Notes: a model not told the origin generated them from the letters alone. A stretch of 64,000 nucleotides of DNA from Polytrichum commune (GCA_950295325.1 OX485803.1:2170001-2234000), one strand, 5' to 3'. Counted from the stretch's first letter, positions 36,971 to 48,087 are shown. Numbers and translations are program-made.

Positions 36971-37890
36971 CCAATACCCGAATAGGCAACCAGCTACTAG
37001 CATGGACCTTAATACAAACCCTCTCATCCACTAATCCAATGTCTTCTAAGTTCTCTTATTCTTTTCTTTTCTTTGCTCCTAAGTAATGAACTAATCTAAC
37101 ACACTAATTTCACTAACTCCTACCTAATCACCACGTGCAATCTTTAAGCTCTAAGAGCTCACTCACTTGTGAGGCATTGAGAGAGAGAGAGCTTAACTCA
37201 CTAACTTCACTAAAAACCAATCCCCCACACACGTGGCTCAAGCTCTTAAGAGCTTGCTCCCTTGAGAGCACTTGATGGAGAGAGATGAAAATGAGAGAAA
37301 AACCACCTTAAGTAGCAAAGAGGGAGAGAGGGAGAGAGGGAGAGAGAGGTGAGGATAGGGTGAGAGGATTAGCACCTCCAATCACAATCCTTTAACCCTC
37401 TCCTCCAAAGTAGGGATTAATCCCCATCCACCAAGCTTCCTTCTTCCTAAACTAACAAAGTGGATCCAAAAGTGGGCATTTAACCCGCGGAGGTCACCTT
37501 GCTTCACCTTACCCCCCACTCACATAATCAAGGCATCCTCTTATTGAAATCAAACCTTGAAATAACTACACAACACATTCTAATGCCTAAACTTAAATCT
37601 ACACCACACTTCACTCTTTTTATGTTTTGTGAATAATCATAACACCTCAAAATCAAACTAAAATTGGTTTCGAAGAGTTAATCACCACATGTGGGCACCA
37701 TTTTGGGCTCACACCAAGTTTGAGTTTATTCTGAACCTACATTTAAAGATTTTTTCATGGAGAGGGAATAAGCTAATGTGTAGAATCTCCCTTCACCTTT
37801 GACACAAGAGATTTTCCACACGGTTTCTTGCTTAGTTTCTTACAAAATTTAAGAAACTTAATTTTTTAACTCACAAAATACCAACTACTA
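36971..37890. other. Intergenic; purine-rich tract, no gene
   Basis: 37318-37350 is a GGGAGAGA-type tract. Small inverted repeats around AAGCTCTAAGAGCTC and AAGCTCTTAAGAGCTT occur at about 37147 and 37241. No coding content recognised. Confidence 0.45.
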
Positions 37891-38789
37891 CTTATGAGCA
37901 ATGAACGGGGAGTACCGAACTTTAGTTACGAGCTAGCCGAATTTTTTTGGAGATTTCCGAATGAGTTCGCAATGATTCGGACGGGGTACCGACTTAAAAT
38001 TGTTAAGGTTGAAAATTGACCGGTTCAAATGAGAAAAGATCGGCAATATAGCCGGTTGAGGCATCATATTTTAGGATATTTACCAAGCCAATTTTTAAAT
38101 TTTAGGCAAGTAGCCGAAGGGTCTAGGGATAGGGCGGAAATTTCTACTAAGGTAATATTAGAGTCATGACTCATAAGGTCAAGAACCATGGAGGCTAATT
38201 AATTTAGGGTTGGTTCCGTTCATTGGGCCGATTAGGGTTTTGAGGCTTTAAGCACCCAAGGGCCATCTCTCACGAGTATAAGGAGTTTGAGTCCCTTGTG
38301 CAAAGTATCTCATTCCTCTCACTCCTCTAAGTACTAGGATTTCTCTCTGTGCTCTTTCACTACTATTTTTCCGCTTCTATTTACTGCGATTGTTTGTTTG
38401 TACTCCACCTGCGATCTACTCGGATCCACGTTTGTTTGTGTGATTTCTCTTTGTTTGCGACGATCATTTGTTTCTGCATCCACCTGCGATTTAGTTGGAG
38501 ACATTTGTTTCGGAGGTCCAGTTCGAAGGTCTAGTTCAGAGGACATGGACTTCATAATCATCAGGTTCGAACTTACTCCAATTCGGTGCAATTTGCGGTT
38601 AGCTTTTCGATCCTTTGGAGTTTAATCGCCCCCATGCAGTGATTCGTGTGCTTCGGGATCAAGGTATATCATATACCAACTGTCTCAATCATACAAGAAC
38701 ATTGTGTCATTTATTCGCACACAATTATCCCCTTCAAGGCAGATAGGCCTCCAAAATTGGGAGGGGTGATTGAATTAGAAAAATTACTA

Positions 38790-40278
38790 GCACACTGTGG
38801 GCATGATCGCTACTAAGAAGGTTCAAAATTTTCCTCCTTCGTTGATGTGATGGCTTGTAAGCGTGAATTTTTAGCTTTCAAACTACAAGCCACCACTGAA
38901 TGGGGAGATAAGACTTGTAGAGATTTATGGGGCATGATCACATATAATCATTCTTTGCAAACCCGATATCCTAATAGGTTTGTCCTTGTTGATTTGGCTA
39001 GAGTACAATGTGTACCGTACGTTAAGGGCAGCTTCGACGCTCTCTTGCCGAATAATTATTAAAAGTAAAAAAATAGTGTTCAACACCTAGAAATAGTATA
39101 TTCATATTTTCGGCAATTTTCTCTTTTAATTTTTAAAATTCAGCTTAAATTCATTTTTAATTTTCTATTTAAGCTTATATCTTGTACATCTCTCTTGCAT
39201 TGAATGACAAGTAAGATGTGAGTGAAGAGTAAAGAATGCTCTGTGCTTTATGCCAGTAGAGTGGAGTTGTGTTCAACAATGCATATGGGATATGTAAACT
39301 TTGAGGTGAAGCACCGAGTTAGACTTCATTTTTATAACTCGCATAACATTTGCATAGAGTCTTCAAATGACATAAAATTTGTTGGAGGTGAAAGATTACT
39401 TGATTTGTAAACTTTTCTTAGACCAACAAAATTCCAAAAAAGTTGATCTTCTATGCACAAATGAGCTCCGAAAAACTGTTATGAACGCATTTTAATTTTT
39501 TGATCTTTACACGGCTGCAATGTTTTGTCCATATCTTTTGCATAAAGACTTATTTTGACACAAAACTTATTGGAGGTGGAAGAAGGATTGATTTCTCAAC
39601 TTTTGTTAGTTGGACAAAATTCTATAAAACTTCATCTTCTATGCTCAATTGGACTCCAAAAATTTGTGTACAACACATTTGAAAAGCCTCACCTAGAGTC
39701 TTGCTACTTCTTAACCCATATTCTTTGTGGACTAATGTAAGTGAGCTTGATTACAAAAGGAGCACCTTCTCTCTTTCAAAATTCACATATGCTTCCATTG
39801 TAAGTAAAACTCTAGTGAGAAGTAAAAATTTCTTACTTTTCGGCAATTTTGAAAAATAATTAATTTTATATTCGGCAAAAATGCCAATAATATTCCAAAA
39901 TTTTCGGCGTCAATTTTTAGAATTATTTTGTGCCGAAGCTGCCCTTAACGTATGCTATCAACATCCACTTGTAAAAGGGCGTTTAGAGTCCAAAATTTAG
40001 TAAAAACACGAGTAAGAAACAGACTTGGAAGTTAAAATTTGGAAGCTATGGTTAGAATTGCTTTAGAGGGACCAGATGAAAACTTTGATAATATTCTTGA
40101 AGAGGCAATTCTTTTGTGGAAAACTGAAACCAAATACCGGTTTTTATATGTTAATCCTTCACGTTATGGGTCTTCTGCAAGTGATGCATCTTGTTCAATA
40201 AGTTCAACTATGTTTTCTAATTCTGTGGATACGGATGTAAAAAAAGTTGCATGTATTGTTGTACTAACTAGCCTCTAA
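38790..40278 (+). pseudogene. hAT transposase C-terminal remnant, split by an insertion
   Basis: The 5' part (to about 39019) reads VDVMACKREFLAFKL, LWGMITYNHSLQTRYPN and LVDLARVQCVP, the end of the catalytic region. The 3' part (39951-40210) reads STSTCKRAFRVQNLVKTRV, RNRLGS, a stop, then NLEAMVRIALEGPDEN and EAILLWKTETKYRF. Together they match the C-terminal dimerisation region of plant hAT (zinc-finger-862-like) transposases, where the order is P.S...CER.FS..N.IK...RNRL.....MRI...GP. The 931-bp element inserted after VQCVP, a TAA follows RNRLGS, and a 1-nt shift sits at the junction. The N-terminal zinc finger and most of the catalytic domain are missing. Confidence 0.8.
39020..39950. mobile_element. 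TA-flanked inverted-repeat element nested in the hAT transposase
   Basis: The left end CGTTAAGGGCAGCTTCG and right end CGAAGCTGCCCTTAACG are exact inverted repeats of 17 bp, flanked by TA on both sides (39018-39019, 39951-39952). A TA target suggests a Tc1/mariner-type origin, although the ends differ from Stowaway ends. Subterminal GCCGAA words recur on both sides. The interior contains two diverged copies of a roughly 150-bp unit starting about 39341 and 39527 (TTTGCATA, AAA.TTATTGGAGGTG, TTGATCTTCTATGC). No transposase. Confidence 0.8.
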
Positions 40279-40328
40279 ATAATGTATGAACCCTTTTTGG
40301 ATATATACATTTTTTAAAGGCTAAATCC

Positions 40329-40372
40329 TTGGCCCCAAGTTGGTGGGGGCTTGGCAAGGTTCAAATCCTTCC
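40329..40372 (+). other. Possible RNA polymerase III A/B box pair (tRNA-like)
   Basis: TGGCCCCAAGTTGG (A-box-like) is followed 16 bases later by GGTTCAAATCC, a good B box. The spacing is shorter than in an ordinary tRNA and no cloverleaf could be drawn. It could be the head of an old tRNA-derived SINE inside the hAT element, or chance. Confidence 0.25.
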
Positions 40373-40729
40373 AAGGACACTTGGATAATCTATCAACACA
40401 AATTCACCCCTTTAAAAGCATAACATCAAATTTTTTGACAATATATTAAAAAAATAATCCGACATACAATACAAATCTTCAGAAACATACCGAAATGAAA
40501 TTCAAAAAGTCATAAATTTACTGAATGGTAAAGTTAAATATCGGTGTTTAACCGAGAATAAAAATTGGATTTAGGTAGCTTCCGAGAAAAAAAATAAAAA
40601 TCCGAATGTCTTTATAAAAGTTCGGAAATGTACCGATTTTTGTATAAAACTCCCCGGACTGTGCTTATGAGATGTGGAGGGAACCTTGTACACATGAATT
40701 CCTAATTCATTGCAGAGTCAAAACCTCTG

Positions 40730-41805
40730 GGCAGACGATATCCTACCCCCTACGAGCTTTTGGGGGGAGGAATAATCTGTCAGGGGCAACTGCCCCAGAA
40801 AGTCACCGGAATTTTCTGGGCCCGCCCCGCCCCAACCTTCAAAAAAATCATTGCCCTTGCATTCTTGAAGGCCACTTCTCCACAAATCCCATATCGAGTG
40901 CATCTCATCTCCAAGGTCCAAAATCCAATATATATGTTCACTTTCATTAAGTAAATAAGCAATTGACTGGGATTTCATTTGAAGTCAAACTGGCAATAAA
41001 GCATGAAAATAACTTGGAAGTAAAGAATATTACAAAACCCTCATTAGCATTGAGGTTATAATTTTGTGACTTACCATTGAAAGGGTCTTTGTCATTCTAA
41101 AGTGGAACTTAATTAGGTTAAAAATTTAAAAAAAATTTAAATTTTAAAAATGTTTTTAGTCAATATCTTCTACTTTCACAAAGTATTCATACACACAATC
41201 AGGAACTAATTTAGGTTTTTTGGGTTTAGGGTTTAACTAGAATATTATATAGAAGTTTATATATTACTTAAAATTTAAATATTATTAAATATTAAAATAT
41301 TAAAAAAACCTAAATTAGTTCCTGATTGTGTGTATGAATACTTTGTGAAAGTAGAAGATATTGACTAAAAACATTTTTAAAATTTTAAATTATTTTAAAA
41401 AAAATTAAAATTTTTATCCTAATTAAGTTCCACTTTAGAATGACAAAGACCCTTTCAATGGTAAGTCACAAAATTATAACCTCAATGCTAATGAGGGTTT
41501 TGTAATATTCTTTACTTCCAAGTTATTTTCATGCTTTATTGCCGGTTTGACTTCAAATGAAATCCCAGTCAATTGCTTATTTACTTAATGAAAGTGAACA
41601 TATATACTGGATTTTGGACCTTGAAGATGAGATGCACTCGATATGGGATTTGTGGAGAAGTGGCCTTCAAGAATGCAAGGGCAATGATTTCTTTGAAGGT
41701 AGGGGCGGGGCGGGCCCAGAAAATTCCGGTGACTTTCTGGGGCAGCTGCCCCTGACAGATTATTCCTCCCCCCAAAAGCTCGTAGGGGGTAGGATATCGT
41801 CTGCC
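40730..41805. mobile_element. Mutator-like foldback element with about 490-bp inverted arms
   Basis: The left arm (40730 to about 41220) and right arm (about 41310-41805) are nearly perfect reverse complements. Both start GGCAGACGATATCCTACCCC at the outer end. Flanking 9-bp repeats AAACCTCTG (40721-40729) and AAGCCTCTG (41806-41814) differ by one base; 9 bp is the Mutator-type target size. The related uninterrupted sequence GAAGCCTCTGGCGTTC lies at 55566-55581. The roughly 90-bp centre is AT-rich. Both arms hold the same short open frame (40718-40978 minus, 41557-41841 plus), which merely mirrors the inverted repeat. Total 1076 bp. Confidence 0.88.
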
Positions 41806-43497
41806 AAGCCTCTGGCTATCTTGTCGGAGCAGCCTTGGTGAAGACTCTTTAAGACTCAAAGACTCTTTAAGACAGCTGCCAGGATTCTGGTGGAAGCCTT
41901 TCTTCTTTGAAGTTTCTACTACCTGGTATTATATTGTATTTTTCTTAATGCACTTCTTTTTCATATCCCCACCCCAATCCCTCGAAAGTGGGACTCGGCT
42001 GGCTTTATTGCAGACATGTGGGGCGAGCCCCAGCATCTGCTCTAGTCAAAGCATAGCAGGAAAGATTCTTAGAACAGTGTCTGCAAAGAGTCCACAAAAC
42101 ATCTGCCAAACAAAGTGGTCAAGAAGGGAGGAACCTATGACACGGCCCCAAGGAAGTAAATTGGCTGTTCATTTTGGTCCAACCCAATTTTCTTATTTTC
42201 ATAATATTATTAACCAGTGAGCATTTGTTCATGTGGCTTACGAGAATAGAATCATTTAATGCCACAGCTAGTGCAGTTTCAAACTCAACCCCATGGTTAT
42301 CTTCTCGGGTTCCACATGAATGCATGCACACTGCTTAATAATGTTATGTTGAGGCCATATCAAATTTATAATTAGTGCATTAGAATATAATTTCAACTCA
42401 TTAGAATATGAATTTGAGCAAATGGTCTTGGATCCATCATGTGAAGGTTTTGGGATGCCCTTTCATATATGAGCACCATCTCTGTTCGACCCCTAGCATG
42501 TCTGCACCAACATTTCTTGTACTCTTCCAGTATCAAAGTGGCCATGAATAGTTGGCGGTGTGCAACTTAACGTCAGTTCCCATGTAGTCTACTCGCCCAC
42601 TAGGTTCTAACGGACCTAAAACCCTCTATATGATGGAATCTACATTTCCACTAGAATCTAGTGGACGAGTCGCCTAACCCTTAGGGCCAACTTCCACGTG
42701 CCGGTCCCGGTCCGTTTTCAAAAAACTAAATGAGTGGGTCGGTGAAAAGAGGGTGGTGCCATGTGCCCATCCTTCTCACCCAAAGACCAATACCCCCCAT
42801 GGATGGGTTTCCCACATTTTGTGTTGTGCAAGAACAGGTGCCAAAGGACCGGCAGTCCTAACAGTCACACGAAGGACATGTGCCGGTTAGAAAGCTCTGG
42901 TGACCGGATCGGCCGGTCACCTAGGCTACACCCTTTAAGATACTAAAGATCACTTTGTTCTCCAAGTCCTTTCTTTTGAGGAGTACTCTTAGGTAACGTG
43001 TATTTTATGATTTTTTTAGAATCTAGATTTATTTTATGATATTCTTAGAAACACTCATGAAATATTTAAAAGACTATTTTGGTATCACTTAGGTGTCGCA
43101 TTAAGTTTTGTTAAAACAAACACATGATTATTGGCGGGAGCCGGCCTGAGCAGGGGGCGCAGCCTGCTAGGTTTGTGGGAAGATCGGACGGATGTGGAGT
43201 TTACATCCACCCCATCCACCAGTGGATGGATGCTGCAGCCCTTCCAAGTGGAGGCTTTTTTATTTAGTTTTATTTTCTCATGCCCACCGCTTTTGGGGCA
43301 GCCCAACTAAACCTGTTAGAAACCTAATATGTAAGCTTAACTGGGAGGGTGGCTACGAGAATACTTGTGAGTGTTTAGTTGCTACCATTTCTTGAGTTTG
43401 TATGTTTTTAAGGAATTTTTTGTTGTGGTGATTTTTAGTTATATTATTTAGTGTTTTAAGGTGTAGTAGAGGGAACGGGTCTTGTAAGAGTAGTGGA
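41806..43497. other. Intergenic; paralogue of the region upstream of DUF247-2, then unassigned
   Basis: 41806-42360 aligns in blocks with 55566-55980. Shared stretches are AAGACAGCTGCCAGGATTCT, ATCCCCACCCCAAT, CCCCATGGTTAT and CACACTGCTTAATAA. Unrelated sequence at about 42000-42230 separates the blocks. 42660-42930 has several GCCGGT and CCGGTC words. 43050-43290 may be the left terminal region of the Harbinger element, but its end could not be placed. Confidence 0.6.
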
Positions 43498-44819
43498 ATG
43501 GACACACATGACAAGATGTGGGCACTTATTTCATCATTTTTTCTTTTCAATGGAGTGACATTACGGTGTATGTCAAGGAAAAGAAAGAGAGCTCTTTTGG
43601 GAAGTTCTTCAATTTTGGAAGAACGTCCTTTTATGGTGAAGGTATTCCCAATTATTATAGCCATTCTCTCATTGTTTGAGCCACAACCTGGACATGTGTG
43701 GTGGAAGGAGCCTCGACAATCAACGCAATGGGACATCATTGAAGGCTTGGTATGGCACACTTCACCAAAGATTGAAGATAGAAAATATCTAGAAGCATAT
43801 CGTATGTCTTATGCATCTTTTATGTATTTGGTCTCCGAGCTTGAGCCTTATTTGCAATCTACTTCTATTCACTTTGTACGTGCTCCTTTAGAAATTAGAA
43901 AAGCTGTCGGTATAGTGTTATACCGTCTTGCTCATGGAATCACTGCAAAAATTATAGCGGATAGGTTTAATGTAGGTACTTCAACAGTACGTAAGTATAT
44001 GAGAATTATTTTGTATGCTTTAGTATCTAGAGACAAGTTATTTGGGAAGTACATTTCGGTGCCTTCAGGTGCTCGTTTAGATAGGATTATAGCAGGGTAT
44101 GTTCAAAGTTGTGGATTACCAAATGTGTGCAGGAGTATAGATAGAAGCCACATTCCTCTTCAACGAAGGCCCGATAAACGTCAAACAGCTGTAGTGGTAG
44201 ATTTCTGGTGTAGAAGAAAAAATTTTAGCTCCGTAGTTCTACAAGTTGTTTGTGACATGGACAAGGTGTTTTGGAATGTATGTTGTTCGGTACCTGGTGA
44301 AACTGCTGATTGAGGTCAATTTAAGATCTCACAGATCTATGAACAGATTCGACGGAGAGAAATATTGGCTACATCAGTTGTCATCGTAGATGGAACACAA
44401 ATCACAAGCATTTTTTACTAGGTGATGCAGAATATCCTAGTAGAACCTACTTGCTTTGAAATTACAAACCGGCAGATGGAGATGTAGACAAAATAAGGTT
44501 TGATAGACAAATAAACGGTGGTAGAGTAAGCATTGAGAATGCCTTTGGATTATTAAAAATACGATGGCGCATTCTTAATTCTATAAATTCTAGGGTAGAT
44601 ACTGCACCATCTATAGTTGTAGGTTGTTGTGTTTTATACAACTTTTGCCAGCTCATGAAGGAACCACTTCTGAGAACGGATCCGGTTCCACTTCACATGA
44701 TGAGAGGCCGACGGCCAGTTATCAGAGAAGGCCGTGCAGCTAAAGAGGCTGGAGAAGAGATGTATGATGTTTTGTTCAAAAATTGGTTAGATGTGCAAGA
44801 GAATGTACCAACCTCTTGA
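43498..44819 (+). pseudogene. PIF/Harbinger transposase (DDE_Tnp_4 type), inactivated
   Basis: The first 271 codons are open. They include a helix-turn-helix (AKIIADRFNVGTSTVRKYM) and the first catalytic segment SIDRSHIPL (D215), where the family usually has a G in place of R. The second segment is CDMDKVFWNVCCSVPGE (D253/D255). A TGA follows at 44311. Past it, in other frames, the conserved tail continues: LLGDAEYPSRTYLL, then NYKPADGD, VSIENAFGLLKIRWRIL, and CVLYNFCQLM, ending at the TGA near 44819. At least two further stops or shifts lie in between. The enzyme would cut and paste DNA at TTA/TAA targets with a Myb-like partner, present here on the opposite strand at 45190-46100. This copy cannot make an active protein. 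Confidence 0.88.
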
Positions 44820-44854
44820 ACTGTTTGAAACTTGATTGTTATGATTATTTTTGA

Positions 44855-44972
44855 AGAATTTATATAATATACCCCAATCTAGTAAAGGAAATCCGGAGGA
44901 TGTGAATCTGTCATCGGTTGAACTTACAAATACTAGGATCTTACTGGTTATGCCCAGGAATCTTCCGGAGTA
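44855..44972 (+). mobile_element. Partial copy of the small hAT MITE (family H2)
   Basis: It shares ATATACCCCAAT, GGAAATCCGGAGGATG, ACTAGGATCT and GGTTATGCCC with the full H2 copies at 50326 and 54878, but lacks the left end and left half. It lies between the Harbinger transposase and Myb genes. Confidence 0.65.
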
Positions 44973-45189
44973 TTGTTGCCTACATCATCTGCTTGATTAT
45001 TATGAGCATTTTTTGGTAATATTTTAGACATACTCTTTAAATGATATATCACTGGTAGTGCTCAATACCACAGATCATACTAGTATGTATGAAGATAGAG
45101 CATATATATAAGGGTATAATCCTGAATAACAAGAACTATAGATGTAAAAACAAATATACAAATGAAACATTGGCAATGACACCAAACTA

Positions 45190-46100
45190 TCATGGTGTTG
45201 AATTGCGTGCACTATGGAGGTTGTTGCTAAACAACTCTGCAATCATGAGTTGCATCACAGTAGCTTCACACCGAGCCTGCATATCAAGTCGCCTTGTCTC
45301 CATCTCTATGTCCATCTGCTTCATTGCAATGGCTTTATTGGTTTCCATCTGGATATTGTGCATCCGTTCTTGGGCCTCCATCTTGTGCCGTTCTACTTAG
45401 AAAGAACCTTCAGCAAACCTAGTGATTGCATCTGCCATATATGCTGCATTCCCAGTGAATGCATGCTTACGAGAATTTGGTTTCCCATCCACCCCTGGCT
45501 TCATGCATGAAGCGGTCTTGGGAGAAACAATCTTCTCCGAGGCAATTGTTGTGGGAGTACTAAAAGAGTGCTCTCCACTAGCTGTAGACATTGGTGTCTT
45601 AGAAATTCCCCTTTATTCCAAAACAACAGTATCCTCCTCATCTTCTGACAATAACACACTAGTTCCCATATCCACTCCACCAGGAACTCCTTCTCCTTTT
45701 GTTGATCCAGTGAATATCTCGGACATTCGTTCAAACCAATGCCACGAAGATCCTTCTCCACCTGTGGCCTCCTCTGGAGAGTTTTTTTGAACTCTCCATT
45801 CAGCCTTGAGCTTCTCAATCTTCCCCTTGATATGCTCTTCCGTACGACGCACAACTAGTGGCATTTGTCTATAGTGCTCAGTACGAATGTGTGTCCAGTG
45901 TTTAGGTTTTAGATTACCTTTGTGTATGCGAATCCACTCCTCTTGATACAAGTCCAAAATGTTGTTGATGGCATCGTCGCTCACCGCCCGCCAACGGTAG
46001 CTTCATCATCTACCAATGTAAAAGCAACAACAACCTTCTTTTTTTGCACCCTCTTTGGTTTAGAATTGGGTTGTATATGTGTAGTAAGTTTTTGCTTTGG
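45190..46100 (-). pseudogene. PIF/Harbinger ORF1: Myb/SANT-like DNA-binding protein, broken
   Basis: Minus-strand pieces: a basic stretch SKPKRVQKKKVVVAFTLVDDEAT (about 46080-46010), then, after a frameshift and stop near 45981, SDDAINNILDLYQEEWIRIHKGNLKPKHWTHI. That is the typical SANT/Myb domain of Harbinger accessory proteins. It continues to WHWFERMSEIFTG and an acidic segment. After another stop at 45613, frames at 45397-45591 and 45190-45381 encode a Lys/Met-rich coiled-coil tail (MEAQERMHNIQMETNK). In active elements this protein binds the element ends and recruits the transposase. The two genes converge tail to tail, 370 bp apart. At least three frame breaks make it non-functional. 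Confidence 0.75.
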
Positions 46101-46235
46101 CTTAAAACAACAAAACCCAAGGGACAAAGTCTCCAGGAAGACTGAGATAGTGTCTATAAGGGTTAATGTCACATTGGATTCAGGATTTTGATAACAACTC
46201 AAGGTCTTTCTTCCTTCATTCCTTCTTAATTCCAT

Positions 46236-47904
46236 TTATTTGCCCACTCTTATGGTTCCTTTGTGCTTCTCCAGTCGTGAGTGATTCCGTCCTATCTTTG
46301 GGTAAGTTTCTATCACTCTATGTCTTGACCTATTTCAGTCGTGAAGCTCAAAAGCTTGGCAAGTAGTCATGGGCAATTCGTCAGGACATAGTCCGGGATA
46401 ATGTCTTTTTGTAACCACATCGTCTTTGCATTTCAAACATCAAACTTGCGATCATTTTAATTTAATTCATCTTAATTCGACTTACAAGTCGTTCGTCAAT
46501 CTTCTCAAAACTGTAATCATCATCTTCATCTTCCACTTATCTGGCAACTTGTCATCACACACATTCACAAGGTCATATATAATCAAAGCATCAACAATAT
46601 AGGCGATATTCCTTGATTGAAGCCTTAATCCATTATAATCTCAAGGTGGTGTGCCTTTGGTAATGTCTTACACTAATCAGGTAATTTTTTTTTTTGAGAT
46701 GGTAATGTCTTTCGCAGCTCGCGGCCTGCTTCTAATTATATCTTGTCTGCGTTCACAACATTAGCTTCACACCTGGTAATGTCTCTGAGTAGGCCTCCAG
46801 CTATATTCCCTTAAGCTAACCTCTCCGTCCTCTCTCTCTCTACCACCCTCGGGTAGATAACTGCCTAGCCTATTGCCTCTCCTGTCTCTCCACTCGCGAC
46901 TCTACCTATCTCTCAACGTTCACTACGACGCTTCCTTTCTCTCTCCCTTTCTCGCTCATTGCCTCTTTGAATGCATGTAGGCGATAGCCAAAGGTCACAT
47001 GCGATTGTCCTTCTCAAAATGCTTTGGCTCTCTGTTCTTGTAGGCGATGGCCTTAACCTCGACTACTTGCCTTCTCTGATATCTCTCCGGTTGTTCGACT
47101 TCTCTCGACATAGTCTATTGCTCAGGTCTTGACTCTGTCACACGATCATCTTCCAAGACTCTTCCATTCACTCGCCTATTTGCCAACATTCTGTGTCAGT
47201 CTTCCGGCTATTGCCTTCGCTTTCCTTCATGGCAAATAGTCTTTAACTTATACATCAGATTGAGGTAAGTCTCTCTCTCTTGCTTATGGCCATCTTCAAA
47301 CTTCGTCTCTTCCTTCTTCTCCCAGACTATTGCCCTTCTTTCTCGGCAATCAGCCTGTGTTTTGTTGACACAAATCACTCACATGACAATGGCCATAGTC
47401 TGACTTCGACCATTGCTAATTCCAGACTCAATTACAAAGTTCCTCGCCCTCTCGACGGATGGTATGTCTATTTTAACACTCAAGGCTATTGCTAGTAATC
47501 ACACAAGACATTTCATGGTTATTAATCACACGACAAACAACTTCCACGTCAAAGACAATTGCACTTCACAAACAGTTTACTCATACTGTCAAATTTCCAA
47601 GTCACATCAGAGTCCGAATCACTCGGCTCTTGTATCTACGTTTATTCCTATAAGCATATTGCCTGGCTAAGTGTCTCTGGCTGAACTCAATCACTGAGCT
47701 TCAACATTCACTGCCTATTGCTATCTATGCTGAGACTATGTCAGATTCTACTCCATGGAAAATAGCCTGGCTGGGCAATAGCCTGTCTCCCTCTTATCAG
47801 CCGAGGAGGAAGGAGGTGGTTACAACCGCCTTCAAACGGCTATAGCCCTCAGTTCACACTGTGAACTAGCTCCTCACTGCCTATCGCTGCTGATACCCAC
47901 TAAG
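46236..47904. other. Segment rich in GGCAATAGCC/GGCGATAGCC words
   Basis: About 16 variants of GCCTATTGCC, GGCAATAGCC or GGCGATGGCC occur between 46868 and 47940, in both orientations. Examples lie near 46868, 46979, 47042, 47210, 47327, 47485, 47712, 47770, 47878 and 47931. The composition (CTCTCTC-rich, few A runs) differs from the flanks. No gene recognised. It separates the two halves of the Harbinger ORF1, so it may be an insertion. Confidence 0.5.
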
Positions 47905-48087
47905 TTAGAAAATTTGAGCTAAACAGCTAGGCGATGGCCCAAAAATTGAATTTACAATACGTCGTGGTTTCGGAGTTGTCATTGAAACCACTGGAGGAAC
48001 TGGTTCAAAGCGCTCCACGTGTGCTACGTTAGCACTACTTCCTTCCATCATAAACTCCATGAATGACCCTGACAATTCATCCCCCAT
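47905..48087 (-). pseudogene. Probable N-terminal exon of the Harbinger Myb-like ORF1
   Basis: From ATG 48087 the frame reads MGDELSGSFMEFMMEGSS, then PPVVSMTTPKPRRIVNSIFGP, before running into GGCGATGGCC-type sequence at about 47940. A short acidic/Ser start followed by a Pro-rich, basic segment is the usual layout before the SANT domain in Harbinger ORF1. The basic run KPKQKLTTHIQPNSKPKRVQ at about 46100 would be its continuation. The link across 1.8 kb is an inference. Confidence 0.4.

Larger units (their letters stand above)
37899..40663 (+). mobile_element. hAT-superfamily transposon (degenerate, with nested insertion)
   Basis: It is flanked by the 8-bp direct repeat CTTATGAG (37891-37898 and 40664-40671), the target-site size of hAT elements. 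The ends are imperfect inverted repeats: CAATGAACGGGGAG on the left, and CACAGTCCGGGGAG as reverse complement of the right. Inside is a plus-strand hAT transposase remnant (38790-40278). The paralogous sequence at about 55489-55520 has the same flanks joined without the element (CCAACTACTACTTGTGAGAT), which acts as an empty site. A second element (39020-39950) interrupts the transposase. The element is 2765 bp in total and not functional. Confidence 0.88.

Noticed and set aside
36492-37086. Overlapping long frames as a genuine Ser/Leu/Gln-repeat gene
   Set aside because: More than one frame is open for the same reason, with no splice sites, no start context and no recognisable flanking exons.
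40718-40978. Open frame in the left arm of the foldback element, and its mirror at 41557-41841 and relative at 52957-53166
   Set aside because: They are the same sequence in inverted or diverged copies of one arm, without a domain. The open frame follows from the repeat.
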